A stretch of DNA of 64,000 nucleotides from Alicyclobacillus mali NBRC 102425 (GCF_001570745.1 NZ_BCSG01000012.1:1-64000), one strand, 5' to 3'. Shown: positions 1 through 9,027, counted from the first letter of the stretch. The notes: generated by a model from the letters alone, not told the origin. Program-made: numbers and translations.

Positions 1-40
1 CTAGCCTGGCCTTTTTTAGTGGTAACCGAGGTGTGTTCAA

Positions 41-1954
41 ATGGCTGAGCCAGTCAGGCTTGTGTACGATTTTGCATGGGATGGCGAGAGGCCGAAACGC
101 CTCGTGTTTGAGAGCCCTCGTCAGGTGTGGAGCGTTACCGATGTGGGTGACGTGGTGGCTGCGATGGAGGCAGCTGCGGATTGTGCGAAAAACGGTGCCT
201 GGGTGTGCGGCTTTGTGACTTACGAAGCTGCTCCTGCTTTTCAATCGCATCTTCCAGTCCGTCGCCCGTGGGCGGGGTTGCCGCTGGCTTGGTTTGCCGC
301 GTTTGATGAACCGCGAGTAGGCGCTAAGTGCGAGTGGGACGAGCAGCTAAATCCCGCGCTGATGATCGCCGAACAGACAGGTGCACCTGATGGTCGAGGC
401 ATATCTCCGATGTGGTGGAGCGGCCTGTCGCGACCGTATCGTGCGACAGTTGAGGCTATTCGCCAGTCGATTGCTCGTGGAGAAGTGTATCAAGTGAACG
501 TCACGGGCCGCTCTCAATTTCGAGGGCTGCTCGTGTCGGAACTCGCATATGAGGACTTGCGTCGGTCGCAGCGAGCCAAGTATGCTGCATGGCTGCGCCT
601 AGAATCATGGGACATTGTGTCGGTTTCACCGGAACTTTTCTATCAGCGCTGTGGGAAGGCCATCGTGACGCGGCCAATGAAGGGGACTTCGCCCAGGGGC
701 AGGGCAGAGACGGAAGATGCCGTTCATCGCGTCAATCTTGAGCGGTCGGAGAAGGAACGGGCGGAGAACCTCATGATCGTCGATCTTTTGCGCAACGATC
801 TTGGGCAAATTGCTGAACCCGGTTCGGTGAAGGTGGAGAAGCTGTTTGACATCGAGGCTTATCCCACCGTGTGGCAGATGACATCCACCATCACCGCGAC
901 GCTGCGTGACGAGATCGACACGGTGGATATCTTCCGTGCTCTCTTTCCGTGCGGTTCCGTCACGGGCGCACCGAAGGCGGCAGCCATGGAGGCTATTGTC
1001 AAAGCAGAGACGTCGCCGCGCGGCGTGTACTGCGGAGCCATTGGGCTTTGGACACCCGACCATCAAGAGCTTTGGAGCGTCGCGATTCGGACGCTCCTCG
1101 GACGGCGAGATCGCGCGACCTGGGTGTACGGCACGGGGAGCGGTGTGACGTGGGACTCAGTGCCGCAGCGCGAGGAAGCCGAGGTGATCTTGAAAGCGGC
1201 TGTGCTCAGGCGCGCGGGCGTCGCTTCCTTTCTGGAGCTGCTTGAAACGATGAGGCTTCATGAGGGGGCGTGGTTCCTGTATCAGGAACACCGCGCCCGC
1301 GTGTTGGCGTCTGCCCGCACGTTCGGCATCCCGCTTTGTCCGGAGGCGCTTGACCAAGCACTCTCCGCGTGTGCGGCGAGCCATTCAGAAGGAACTTGGC
1401 GTGTGAGAGTCCGTGTAACCCTTTCAGGAGATGTTGTCTGCGAGACCGCGCCGTTCGATGGTTCCGGTTTTGTGGCGACCATCCGCGAGGCCATTCGACA
1501 GGGCGATCGCCGCGCGCTCGCGATCTCGCCGCAAGCAGTCGATCGACGCTGGATCTGGCTGTACCATAAGACCACAGACCGTGAATTTTATGAACGCATT
1601 CGAAGCGGAGCTCCGGGCGCGTGGGACGTGTTGCTGTATAACGAAGACGGGGAATTGACGGAAGGCACGTTCGGGAACATTGCGTATGAACTCGAAAATG
1701 TCTGGTACACGCCTCCGGTGGAATGTGGACTGTTGCCTGGCACCCTGCGATCTCGCCTGATCCGCGACGGGGAGTTGCGCGAACGCGCGCTCCATTTGAA
1801 CGAGATCGACCGTGTCACTCGCTGGTGTTGGTTGAACGGACTTCGCGGCGTTACCGAGGTGTTGGTGGACGGAATGCCGGCAAGGGACGGACAAGCGAGC
1901 GATTGGGCCGTTAACCGTGGCGCTCGAATCGAAGGGAGAGGCTCTCGTGATTGA
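41..1954 (+). CDS. pabB: Fused aminodeoxychorismate synthase component I / aminodeoxychorismate lyase (PabB-PabC)
   Basis: A 637-residue cytoplasmic fusion that should make p-aminobenzoate for folate from chorismate. The N-terminal two thirds is a chorismate-binding domain with TRPMKGTSPRG, IVDLLRNDLG and CGSVTGAPKAA. The last third (from about residue 400) is a class IV aminotransferase-fold lyase with LLETMRLHEG, LYHKTTDR (the lysine fits the PLP-binding residue) and LTEGTFGNI. The glutamine amidotransferase PabA is not in the window. The start is set by GAGGTG seven bases before the ATG. The end overlaps the next gene by 8 bases, so the two are probably cotranscribed. Family assignment is firm; the fused arrangement is read directly from one uninterrupted frame. 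Confidence 0.93.
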   Translation: MAEPVRLVYDFAWDGERPKRLVFESPRQVWSVTDVGDVVAAMEAAADCAKNGAWVCGFVTYEAAPAFQSHLPVRRPWAGLPLAWFAAFDEPRVGAKCEWDEQLNPALMIAEQTGAPDGRGISPMWWSGLSRPYRATVEAIRQSIARGEVYQVNVTGRSQFRGLLVSELAYEDLRRSQRAKYAAWLRLESWDIVSVSPELFYQRCGKAIVTRPMKGTSPRGRAETEDAVHRVNLERSEKERAENLMIVDLLRNDLGQIAEPGSVKVEKLFDIEAYPTVWQMTSTITATLRDEIDTVDIFRALFPCGSVTGAPKAAAMEAIVKAETSPRGVYCGAIGLWTPDHQELWSVAIRTLLGRRDRATWVYGTGSGVTWDSVPQREEAEVILKAAVLRRAGVASFLELLETMRLHEGAWFLYQEHRARVLASARTFGIPLCPEALDQALSACAASHSEGTWRVRVRVTLSGDVVCETAPFDGSGFVATIREAIRQGDRRALAISPQAVDRRWIWLYHKTTDREFYERIRSGAPGAWDVLLYNEDGELTEGTFGNIAYELENVWYTPPVECGLLPGTLRSRLIRDGELRERALHLNEIDRVTRWCWLNGLRGVTEVLVDGMPARDGQASDWAVNRGARIEGRGSRD

Positions 1955-2858
1955 ACTGACCATCAGTTCCTCGGATGACGGGAAATTGGTTCATAAGTGG
2001 CTTCGGCTGCTTCTGCCGGGTCTACCTCTGTCGGGTGTGTACAAGAGCATTCGCACCGGACGCGTGAAGGTCAACGGAAAACGCGCGAAGCAAGACACGC
2101 GTTTGCAAGAGGGTGACGTCGTGCACCTGTACTTCAACGAGGAGGATTTCGCGTCGCTCCGAGAGCACCCCGTTGCAAAATACCAAGGCGTTTCGCGCGC
2201 CATCGATGTGCTGTATGAGGACGACGAGATCGTCGCGGTCAACAAACCTGCCGGCATTCTCACCCATCCGGCGGATGGGGAGTACAAGACCAGCCTTGCC
2301 GCGCAGGTGGAAGCGTATGTGTACGATCAAGGCGGCAGCGAAGGGGCCTTTCGCGCCGCACCGGTTCATCGCCTCGATCGCAACACAAGTGGTGTCGTCA
2401 TTTTCGCCAAGACCGCGCGCGCAGCCAAGGCGTGGACTGAGGCATTCCAGCGCGGCGAGGTAGAAAAGGAATATCTCGCGATTGTGGAGGGTGCTTGGTC
2501 GGGAGCCGGGCGCGTGGCCGTCGAGGTTCGGCGGGAGGGGAATGTGACTCGCGTCGTGCAAGACAGCGGGAAGCCGAGTGAAACGGCTTACGAGGTCATC
2601 GCCTCGAGCCGCGGAACATCGCTTGTGCGGCTGCGCCTGCTGACGGGGCGGACACATCAGATTCGCGTGCACATGGCGCACCTAGGTCATCCGCTATTGG
2701 CGGATCGGAAGTATGGCGCTCGTCCCATCCGGGAGGAAAGTTTTTATCTGCACGCGCACAGGGTGAGATGGCATGACGTCGATGTGAAGGCGCCGCTTCC
2801 CGGTCGTCTGAAGGACAAATTGCGTTCGCTCGGTTACAAGCTGGACGACCTCGTCTAA
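1947..2858 (+). CDS. RluD/RluA-family 23S rRNA pseudouridine synthase
   Basis: A 303-residue RNA-modifying enzyme that isomerises uridine to pseudouridine, probably in 23S rRNA. The N-terminal part (about residues 5-70) fits an S4 RNA-binding domain. The catalytic domain carries HRLDRNTSG with the nucleophilic aspartate, then LRLLTGRTHQIRVH, both typical of the RluA/RluD group. I chose the GTG at 1947 because AGGGAGAG lies six bases upstream; an ATG at 1917 is in frame but lies further inside pabBC. It ends 14 bases before a convergent gene. The exact target uridine cannot be told from sequence alone. Confidence 0.9.
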   Translation: MIELTISSSDDGKLVHKWLRLLLPGLPLSGVYKSIRTGRVKVNGKRAKQDTRLQEGDVVHLYFNEEDFASLREHPVAKYQGVSRAIDVLYEDDEIVAVNKPAGILTHPADGEYKTSLAAQVEAYVYDQGGSEGAFRAAPVHRLDRNTSGVVIFAKTARAAKAWTEAFQRGEVEKEYLAIVEGAWSGAGRVAVEVRREGNVTRVVQDSGKPSETAYEVIASSRGTSLVRLRLLTGRTHQIRVHMAHLGHPLLADRKYGARPIREESFYLHAHRVRWHDVDVKAPLPGRLKDKLRSLGYKLDDLV

Positions 2859-2872
2859 CTTCGTTGTATCCG

Positions 2873-3277
2873 TCAGGTTCCAGGTGCTGCGAGCGCGCGC
2901 AACGGCTCCGGCACCAGAACAGGTTTCCCGGTTTCTGGAGACACTGTGACGATGATAAACAGGGCTTCGCCGACGAGTGCGCCGAATGGACCAGTGAGAC
3001 GCTGCCGCATCCGCAGACTTGTGCGCCCCACTCCGTCGAGCCACGTCGTGATGACGAGGCGGTCGTTCTGGTGTGCCGCCTGATGATAATCGACCTCCGC
3101 GCGCGCGACGACTGTGACAGCGCCGAGCCCTTTCAGCGTGTGGTAGTCCAGCCCCTGCTGCTCAAACCAATCTTCTCGCCCCCACTCGTAGTACTCTAGG
3201 TACTTCGCGTTATTCACATGTCCGTTCACGTCGATTTCGGTACAGCGGACCACGATTTCCATCTGTGTGAGATTCAT
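2873..3277 (-). CDS. Hotdog-fold acyl-CoA thioesterase (YbgC/4HBT type)
   Basis: A 134-residue single-domain thioesterase on the minus strand, tail to tail with the pseudouridine synthase. The pattern D-x-N-G-H-V-N-N-x-x-Y-x-x-Y-x-E near residues 17-32 is the 4-hydroxybenzoyl-CoA thioesterase signature, with the aspartate as the expected catalytic residue. It should hydrolyse a short or medium acyl-CoA. The substrate is not evident from the sequence, and no neighbouring gene points to a pathway. Length is normal for the family. Confidence 0.85.
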   Translation of the reverse strand: MNLTQMEIVVRCTEIDVNGHVNNAKYLEYYEWGREDWFEQQGLDYHTLKGLGAVTVVARAEVDYHQAAHQNDRLVITTWLDGVGRTSLRMRQRLTGPFGALVGEALFIIVTVSPETGKPVLVPEPLRALAAPGT

Positions 3278-3361
3278 GGCTCGATGCCTCTTTCTCCTTC
3301 GTCATCCCCGGCATACAAACGGCGCATCTGGGGACGGTAACACGTAGAGTCCGGTGAAGGG

Positions 3362-4405
3362 GTGGTGTTGTTGCGCCGCACTCATTCTATCACGCGCCGT
3401 CCCTGGTTCACATGTCTCCTGAGGGTCAATGCATGTGTGTGGGGTGTCGTCATCTTGGCGCTTCCGGCCCAGACGGACGCGGCTCAGACGCGGGCCGGTC
3501 ATCCTCAGGCGCAGCTCGTACCCGTCTATAAGGCGTACGGCGAAGCGTACGACGTTGACTGGTCTGTGTTAGCCGCCATCGATCGGTATGCCGAACTGAC
3601 CAAATCGAACGAGGCCCGGGAACGAGCGCCTTATTACGGCTATGCCATGGACGATCCGGCTTGGAGCGGTCCGGGCAATCCGAATCCGCAGGACGTATTC
3701 GCCCCCACCATCGCCCTGTTTGGCGGCCTGGGTCAGGACGCGGATGGCGATCGCCTCGCGCTTCCCTTTGACCCGGAGGATCGGATCAAGTCACTGGCGA
3801 GGTTCATCGACGAAGAGGCTGGTGAGGACGAGGAGCAGGCCGTGTGGACGCTGTTTCAAGATCCGGTGGCTGTGGAACGGGTCAGCGCGTTTGCGCGGAT
3901 TTTTCGGACCTTCGGAATTGACCCTCAGGGGCACACGTTTCCAATCGACAAACGATATAACTACACCGTGAAACACACGTTTGGGGCCGGTCGCAGCTAC
4001 GGCGGACGGCGAATTCACGAGGGTGTGGATATCTTCGCGAGTTACGGCACACCCGTCCTTGCTTGCGCATACGGCTACGTGGAACTGATGGGTTGGAACC
4101 GATTTGGTGGCTGGCGGATTGGGATCCGGGACGCAAACAATACGTACTATTACTACGCACATCTGTCAGCCTACGCAAAATCGCTTCGCGTGGGTGATCT
4201 GGTTCGGCCCGGGCAGGTCATTGGCTACGTCGGTTCCACGGGATACGGCCCCCCGGGAACAGCGGGCAAATTTCCTCCACATCTCCACTTCGGGATGTAT
4301 AAGGACACGGGGCGACGTGAATGGGCATTTAACCCTTCGGGGTACCTCTTGCAATGGCAGCGGCAACCGCAGATCGTGACGCGCAGCCCCGTTCCCGCTA
4401 CCTGA
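3362..4405 (+). CDS. Secreted M23-family (LytM) peptidase
   Basis: About 347 residues, exported. The N-terminus has arginines followed by a hydrophobic stretch (around residues 20-40, GVVILALPA) and a likely signal cleavage near the alanines after it. The C-terminal 140 residues are a LytM/M23 zinc endopeptidase domain: HEGVDIF supplies the first histidine and aspartate, and HLHFG the last ligand. It should cut peptide cross-links in cell wall, possibly during growth or sporulation. The central part (residues 45-190) was not recognised. Start choice is uncertain: GAAGGGG precedes a run of GTG GTG TTG TTG codons, and the TTG at 3371 is as good as the GTG used here. Confidence 0.85.
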   Translation: MVLLRRTHSITRRPWFTCLLRVNACVWGVVILALPAQTDAAQTRAGHPQAQLVPVYKAYGEAYDVDWSVLAAIDRYAELTKSNEARERAPYYGYAMDDPAWSGPGNPNPQDVFAPTIALFGGLGQDADGDRLALPFDPEDRIKSLARFIDEEAGEDEEQAVWTLFQDPVAVERVSAFARIFRTFGIDPQGHTFPIDKRYNYTVKHTFGAGRSYGGRRIHEGVDIFASYGTPVLACAYGYVELMGWNRFGGWRIGIRDANNTYYYYAHLSAYAKSLRVGDLVRPGQVIGYVGSTGYGPPGTAGKFPPHLHFGMYKDTGRREWAFNPSGYLLQWQRQPQIVTRSPVPAT

Positions 4406-4493
4406 TCCGCCGTACGAAAATGAGGTCGAGATCTGTCCAGCGATGTCGACAATGTGATATTGTATAGGACGGAATGCATACGACAGACCTAGG

Positions 4494-4531
4494 AAACGGG
4501 TACCCAGGGTGGTCCGTACCCGTTTTCTTTT
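4494..4531 (+). terminator. Intrinsic terminator
   Basis: AAACGGGTAC (4494-4503) and GTACCCGTTT (4516-4525) form a perfect 10-base stem with a 12-base loop, followed by TCTTTTG. It lies about 90 bases after the M23 peptidase stop and just before the next gene, so it should end that transcript. The U tract is interrupted, so strength is uncertain. Confidence 0.7.
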
Positions 4532-4565
4532 GTGTATCCATAGGACCAGCGGAAGGGGGCGGACC

Positions 4566-5060
4566 GTGGAACCAAGACCTGCTCGTTTGTCTCGGACCTA
4601 CATGACCGACTTGGTGTTGCCACCGGATACCAATCAGTTTGAGACCATCTTTGGCGGCAAGGTGATGGCGTATATCGACAAGATCGCGGCCATCAGCGCC
4701 ATGCGGCACGCGCGTCAACGAGTCGTCACCGCGTCGAGCGACAGTTTGGATTTCTTGGCGCCCATTCGTGTCGGACAAGCGATTCACCTCGAGGCGTTTG
4801 TCACGTACACGCACAAGACTTCTATGGAGGTCTTTGTAAAAGTTCTGGCCGAGAACTTGCTCACCGGAGAAACGGTCCTTACGGCGAGATCGTATCTGAC
4901 GTTTGTCGCCATTGATGAACAGGGGCGACCCGTTGAAGTGCCACCCGTGCTTCCGGAGACGGAAGAGGAGAAGGCGCACTACGATTCGGCTCCCCGCCGC
5001 AGGGAACACCGACTTGCCCGCCGTCAGGCGGCTTCGCAAGGTGACTTCCCCATGCCCTGA
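4566..5060 (+). CDS. Acyl-CoA hydrolase, hotdog fold (YkhA/BACH type)
   Basis: A 164-residue cytosolic acyl-CoA thioesterase. The pattern TIFGGKVMAYIDKIAAI followed by RHARQ and VTASSDSLDFL is typical of the hexameric YkhA/BACH group, in which the aspartate and asparagine-region residues act in thioester hydrolysis. I start at GTG 4566, behind GGAAGGGGGC; an upstream in-frame ATG at 4509 lies inside the preceding terminator hairpin region and is unlikely. The C-terminal 25 residues are basic and poorly conserved. Confidence 0.87.
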   Translation: MEPRPARLSRTYMTDLVLPPDTNQFETIFGGKVMAYIDKIAAISAMRHARQRVVTASSDSLDFLAPIRVGQAIHLEAFVTYTHKTSMEVFVKVLAENLLTGETVLTARSYLTFVAIDEQGRPVEVPPVLPETEEEKAHYDSAPRRREHRLARRQAASQGDFPMP

Positions 5061-5100
5061 AGAGGGCTGCCATTATGCTGGTTAGGTAGGAGTGGGCGAC

Positions 5101-6378
5101 ATGCAAAATCGTTTTCTTGGAATCGCGGATACCGTGTATCGCGCAGCGCCCGCACAATCGCGACTTGTGGGCAGGCGGCTGGCCAGGGCATGTGTCACGC
5201 TGCTCGCAGCATTTCCCATCGTGGACTACACGCTTCGACAGTTCGTGCATCCGCTCGGCTCGATTTGGGACAAAATCGTGCTCTTACTTCTCGCGCTTGT
5301 CGCGCTGAATCGCGTGATGTGCGGGCATCGTCCGCAGGTGTTCGCTTGGTCAAAATATGCCGGGTGGTACATTGCGTATCTCGTCGCACTTCTGTTCATG
5401 GGCCTCGGCAGCCCCGGCACGTCGTTCGACGGATTTCGAGCAGACATGTACGACATGCTGTTTGGCCTTGTGCTGCCGTTCGTAGTGGAACCTGAGGATG
5501 CGCCGTTCTTTTTGTACGTGGCGGCTGCGTTGGCGATGCTCATTGGACTCGATGGCCTGCTTCAATATGTGCTTGCTGTGCCTATCCCGCCCGGTTGGGT
5601 GGACGTCGGAGAGCATGTTCGGACAAGGGTATTTTCCGTCCTCAAGTCTCCAAACGAGCTTGGCGCCTACATGGAGATGATGGCCCCTCTCATCATCGGC
5701 ATGGGCTTGGCAGAAAAACATCGCGTTCGAAAGGTCGTCTTTCTTGTTGGAGGGCTCATCTGCCTGATCACATTGCTACTTACATATACTCGAGGGGCCT
5801 GGCTTGGGCTCGGCGTAGGCGTGGTTTTGGTGGCACTGGCGTTTGAACGACGTTTGCTCGCGGTGGTCGTCGTCTTGGGGGTCGTCGGCTTTTTCCTGCC
5901 GCCCATTCATCACCGGATCATGGACCTGTTTTCGCAGGTTTACTACATCAAGTCGTCTCAGGGCGGGCGACTGGTGCGTTGGCAGCAGGCGTTTGATCAA
6001 CTTGCTGGAAGTCCGTTGTTTGGCGCAGGACTGGGGCGGTACGGTGGCGCCGTGGCGTCTGACAAAGGGCTGTCCATCTACTCGGACAACTACTACGCCA
6101 AGGTGCTGGGCGAGTCGGGACTTGTTGGATTGGTCTTGTTCTTTGCCCTGCACGTGCGCATTGTCGGCGAAGTCGTCCAGAAAGTCGTCCGCAGGGCGGC
6201 CGGAGCCCATCGCCCCATTGCCTTGGGCGGACTGGTGGGCGTGATCGCGCTGTTGGTGCACAACGTGGTGGAGAACGTGTTTGAATATCCGGCAAACTGT
6301 CTCAATTATTTCCTCATGGTCGGGCTGCTGCTCCTGTGGAGCCGCACCTTCGATGGTCAGGAGGAGAACCATGGTTAA
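5101..6378 (+). CDS. O-antigen ligase/polymerase-like (Wzy_C) membrane protein
   Basis: About 425 residues with roughly ten hydrophobic segments. A conserved YTRGAWLGLG near residue 225 and a long extracellular loop with GAGLGRYGG before the last membrane segments fit the WaaL/Wzy O-antigen ligase-polymerase superfamily. In Gram-positive bacteria such proteins polymerise or attach a surface glycan. AGGAG nine bases before ATG 5101 decides the start over the GTG at 5092. It overlaps the next gene by 8 bases and begins a three-gene operon. No glycosyltransferase lies nearby, so the polymer cannot be named. Confidence 0.82.
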   Translation: MQNRFLGIADTVYRAAPAQSRLVGRRLARACVTLLAAFPIVDYTLRQFVHPLGSIWDKIVLLLLALVALNRVMCGHRPQVFAWSKYAGWYIAYLVALLFMGLGSPGTSFDGFRADMYDMLFGLVLPFVVEPEDAPFFLYVAAALAMLIGLDGLLQYVLAVPIPPGWVDVGEHVRTRVFSVLKSPNELGAYMEMMAPLIIGMGLAEKHRVRKVVFLVGGLICLITLLLTYTRGAWLGLGVGVVLVALAFERRLLAVVVVLGVVGFFLPPIHHRIMDLFSQVYYIKSSQGGRLVRWQQAFDQLAGSPLFGAGLGRYGGAVASDKGLSIYSDNYYAKVLGESGLVGLVLFFALHVRIVGEVVQKVVRRAAGAHRPIALGGLVGVIALLVHNVVENVFEYPANCLNYFLMVGLLLLWSRTFDGQEENHG

Positions 6379-8029
6379 GTCGTGGAAGACCGTCGGTCTG
6401 TGGGTTTGGTACGTATTTTGGGCGCTCTTCGCAAACGCCGTCTACGTGTGGATTCTCCGCCCATTGGTGGACGACCTCGCGTTGTACGGCGTGTTGGCCG
6501 TGATCGCCATCATCCTGCTGTGGATGACGTCTCTCAAGCGACCGATTCGCCGACGTTGGTTGATGTACACATTGTTCGTGCTCATCGTGGCAGAAGGATA
6601 TAGTACGCTTGCCTTTGCCAGTAAGCTCAAGCAGGCGTTGGTCGCGATTGTGATGCTCGTGCTGTTGTGGCTTCTCGCGATGCTCATCGGCCGTGTCCGG
6701 CCGGTGGCGTCGCTCCTCGGAGGGGCGAGTGTTCTCATCGCGCAGGTGTTTCTGCCGCTCAATGACTGGGCGTTCCTCACGCACTTCAGGGTCTTACAGG
6801 ATGCGCAGGTGAATCTCCGCGTTCAGAACTCGCCTGAGGCCCCGTTTGCGGTGATCCCGGTCAAGGGCGGACAGGCCATCATCACCATCGATAGCCACAT
6901 TCCGACGAAGCAGGAATTGGAGCAACGCGCCATCTCGGCCACCGACTCGCCGGATGCGTTGTACAACGTGCTTCAGACGGCTCAAGGGGAGTACGAGATC
7001 GTCGAGTTGAAGTCGGTGGGAGGGCACCTGAAGAAGGTAGTTCCTTCGCCGCAGGATTTGGCACGTGTGAATCCGCTCGATCTCGTCCGGGCCTTCTTTC
7101 CGTACGAATTGGCGAATTGGTACGTCGAGAACGGTCGCGTTTACGAGTATCTCACGCCGTTTCTGACGGACCAACAGGCCGTTGAGGCTGCGCTTGATCC
7201 CGCGTCCTATCCGGCCAGCTTTCAGGCTATTGCTAACCAGGCGAGCGCCAAAGAAGTTGCCAACTGGGACGATTGCCTCGCGCAACTCGGCGTGAAGCCG
7301 GATCGATCGGGTGTGTACATTTCGAATGATCGGCTCATGGGCCTTGGCGCTGCTCGAGGCTCGGCCGTAACCATGCAGGCCGAGAGCGTCGTGGGAGAAG
7401 GGCATTTTACAACTGCTCAGGACAACCAAATTCTTCTAGTTGGAGACAATTCGCTTCACGTGTACGACGTGAACCTGGGCCGGATCGTGGCGAGTTACCA
7501 GGGTTCTGCAGACAATCCCGTGCCAAATGATATTCGAATTGGGCCCCTGGTGTCCGGCGGCCGAGATGCCGTGTTTGTCAATGCGAGCCCGGCCTACATC
7601 TTGACCGTCAGCCCTCAGGGCACATGGAAACGCGTGTATACCGCTCCGAGCCAGTCGTTCCGATTTGAAACCGTGCTGACGGGGGTTCGCCTATACCCGG
7701 AGATTCTGACAAACGATCCTTCTTACATCCGAAATTCGCCGGTTCGCTACTTTTCCGCATATCGGTTTGTGCCAAGTGCCGACGGTGACGGCCAATTGGT
7801 TCGGGTCTGGCGCGTGTTTCGGACGAACGTGGTCAACGAGACGCCACTGCATTTGCAAGGTGTGCCGAGTGAAGTGTTGGCTCTGGATATCTATGGGACA
7901 GGCGATTACCTGATTATTGCTCCGTCAAACACGCCGGTCCTGCCGGCAGCTTGTGCCGCACTGGCGGCGATCATCGTCGGCGGATGGTTGTATCGCCCTC
8001 GCCGAAATGAGGAGGAGGGTTCCCGATGA
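6371..8029 (+). CDS. Membrane protein of unknown function with large outside domain
   Basis: I do not recognise this 552-residue protein. The first 130 residues hold about four or five hydrophobic helices. A long soluble region follows (about residues 140-515), and one last hydrophobic segment sits near the C-terminus before a positively charged tail (RPRRNEEE), which suggests the middle domain faces outward. The later part of that domain has beta-rich stretches such as ILLVGDNSLHVYDV that recall propeller-like repeats, but this is weak. The start is ATG 6371 behind GAGGAG. It overlaps the genes on both sides, so it very likely works with the Wzy-like protein and the lipoprotein. Confidence 0.8.
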   Translation: MVKSWKTVGLWVWYVFWALFANAVYVWILRPLVDDLALYGVLAVIAIILLWMTSLKRPIRRRWLMYTLFVLIVAEGYSTLAFASKLKQALVAIVMLVLLWLLAMLIGRVRPVASLLGGASVLIAQVFLPLNDWAFLTHFRVLQDAQVNLRVQNSPEAPFAVIPVKGGQAIITIDSHIPTKQELEQRAISATDSPDALYNVLQTAQGEYEIVELKSVGGHLKKVVPSPQDLARVNPLDLVRAFFPYELANWYVENGRVYEYLTPFLTDQQAVEAALDPASYPASFQAIANQASAKEVANWDDCLAQLGVKPDRSGVYISNDRLMGLGAARGSAVTMQAESVVGEGHFTTAQDNQILLVGDNSLHVYDVNLGRIVASYQGSADNPVPNDIRIGPLVSGGRDAVFVNASPAYILTVSPQGTWKRVYTAPSQSFRFETVLTGVRLYPEILTNDPSYIRNSPVRYFSAYRFVPSADGDGQLVRVWRVFRTNVVNETPLHLQGVPSEVLALDIYGTGDYLIIAPSNTPVLPAACAALAAIIVGGWLYRPRRNEEEGSR

Positions 8030-8811
8030 AATCGTCTCGTTGGCGACTGCTTGGCCTCGCGATCGGTGCGACTCTTCTTGCCACAGGGTGCACCCCGGGA
8101 GTACAGTCTGTGTCCATCGCGTCCGGGACTGCGACACAGGTCGTGAGCCGTCAAGCCGCGTGGGGCCCGCTTGTGCAGGCGATTGAGAAGAGCGAGGCTG
8201 CGTCCATGTACAAGTTGCAGACAGCTGTGAACATCCAAAACGGCAATCTGCACACGAGCTTTACGGTATATGGCACAATCCAGCAACCGGATATGGCGAG
8301 CATCCAAGTGCACGAAAACAATTTTAATATCGCCTTCTACCAACAGGGTCAGGTCGCTTATCAGCAAGACGGGACCATCTGGTCTCCGGCGCAACCTGTT
8401 TCAACGCTCAACGCGTACGCCGGCTATCGCGACGTCGTGGAGTATGCGATGGCGCATCATTTCCCTTTGGTCCAAATGAACCGGACCTATGTGGTGGATG
8501 AATACTGTAATGTTTACCGCGTGATTGTTCCTAACGGCACCGTGTCGCTGCCCGCGTTCCTGGGCGGAGCGCCTGGCGCTTCCTCCACAGAGCTATCCAG
8601 TCACGCGAGTGAAGTTGCGTACGTATTTTATGTGGGCCAAACGACCGGATATATTCGCCAGATCCAGACGCAATCCGTCGGTGTCGTGGATTCAGTCGGC
8701 TCGCTCATCATGCAGACGAGCACCATCTTTCAGGATATTGACAACACGCAATTGGCAAAGGTCCAGATCCCTGTATCGCTCGCTCAGCAGCTCGAACAGG
8801 GTGTCCAATGA
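8026..8811 (+). CDS. Putative lipoprotein of unknown function
   Basis: A 261-residue predicted lipoprotein. A lipobox (LLATGC, cysteine at residue 22) follows a basic N-terminus and a hydrophobic stretch. The mature part has beta-rich segments and no motif I recognise; by shape it could be one of the outer-membrane-lipoprotein-like carrier folds, but that is only a guess. Its ATG overlaps the previous stop (ATGA), making it the third gene of the Wzy-like operon. Its stop runs straight into the promoter of the riboswitch unit. Confidence 0.8.
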   Translation: MKSSRWRLLGLAIGATLLATGCTPGVQSVSIASGTATQVVSRQAAWGPLVQAIEKSEAASMYKLQTAVNIQNGNLHTSFTVYGTIQQPDMASIQVHENNFNIAFYQQGQVAYQQDGTIWSPAQPVSTLNAYAGYRDVVEYAMAHHFPLVQMNRTYVVDEYCNVYRVIVPNGTVSLPAFLGGAPGASSTELSSHASEVAYVFYVGQTTGYIRQIQTQSVGVVDSVGSLIMQTSTIFQDIDNTQLAKVQIPVSLAQQLEQGVQ

Positions 8812-8841
8812 TTGCGTGAGCTTTCTCATACATGGTATAGT
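8812..8841 (+). promoter_or_regulatory. Putative sigma-A promoter of the first riboswitch transcript
   Basis: TTGCGT (8812-8817), an 18-base spacer and TATAGT (8836-8841) resemble a housekeeping promoter. Transcription would begin near 8848, shortly before the c-di-AMP riboswitch. The -35 box is only a partial match. Confidence 0.55.
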
Positions 8842-8861
8842 GAATTCATGACCTATCGCTG

Positions 8862-8997
8862 AGTTCCGGATTGGAAGCGGAGGACCCAGGATCGCGGGGT
8901 GAATCGCAGCGCGTAGCTGCGTAGGGGCTCCTACACCCGAACCCGTCAGCTAACTCCGTAAGCGTTGTAGGAAGGTCAGGCTTTCCATATCGGAACT
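8862..8997 (+). ncRNA. Cyclic di-AMP riboswitch (ydaO/yuaA type)
   Basis: The conserved core blocks GGAGGACCCA (about 8879-8888), GGGGTGAATC (8896-8905) and CCGAACCCGTCAGCTAAC (8937-8954) followed by CCGTAAGCG are those of the ydaO aptamer, which binds c-di-AMP. AGTTCCG (8862-8868) pairs exactly with CGGAACT (8991-8997) to close the outer P1 helix. These blocks are seen directly; ligand identity follows from the known class. Downstream is not a long known gene but a 44-codon frame and then a hairpin. Confidence 0.92.
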
Positions 8998-9027
8998 TGG
9001 CTGAGAGGCAATCTTTCAGTCAAGGAG
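8996..9027 (+). promoter_or_regulatory. Candidate Shine-Dalgarno-sequestering hairpin (expression platform)
   Basis: CTTGGCTGA (8996-9004) pairs with TCAGTCAAG (9016-9024) with one G-U pair, covering the first bases of the ribosome binding site AAGGAG (9022-9027). Its 5' arm shares bases 8996-8997 with P1 of the riboswitch, and P1 could extend through 8998-9001, so the two helices compete. This suggests translational control by the riboswitch. Confidence 0.5.

Noticed and set aside
4440-4531. Attenuator before the acyl-CoA hydrolase
   Set aside because: The hairpin fits better as the terminator of the M23 peptidase transcript; no leader peptide or alternative hairpin was seen.
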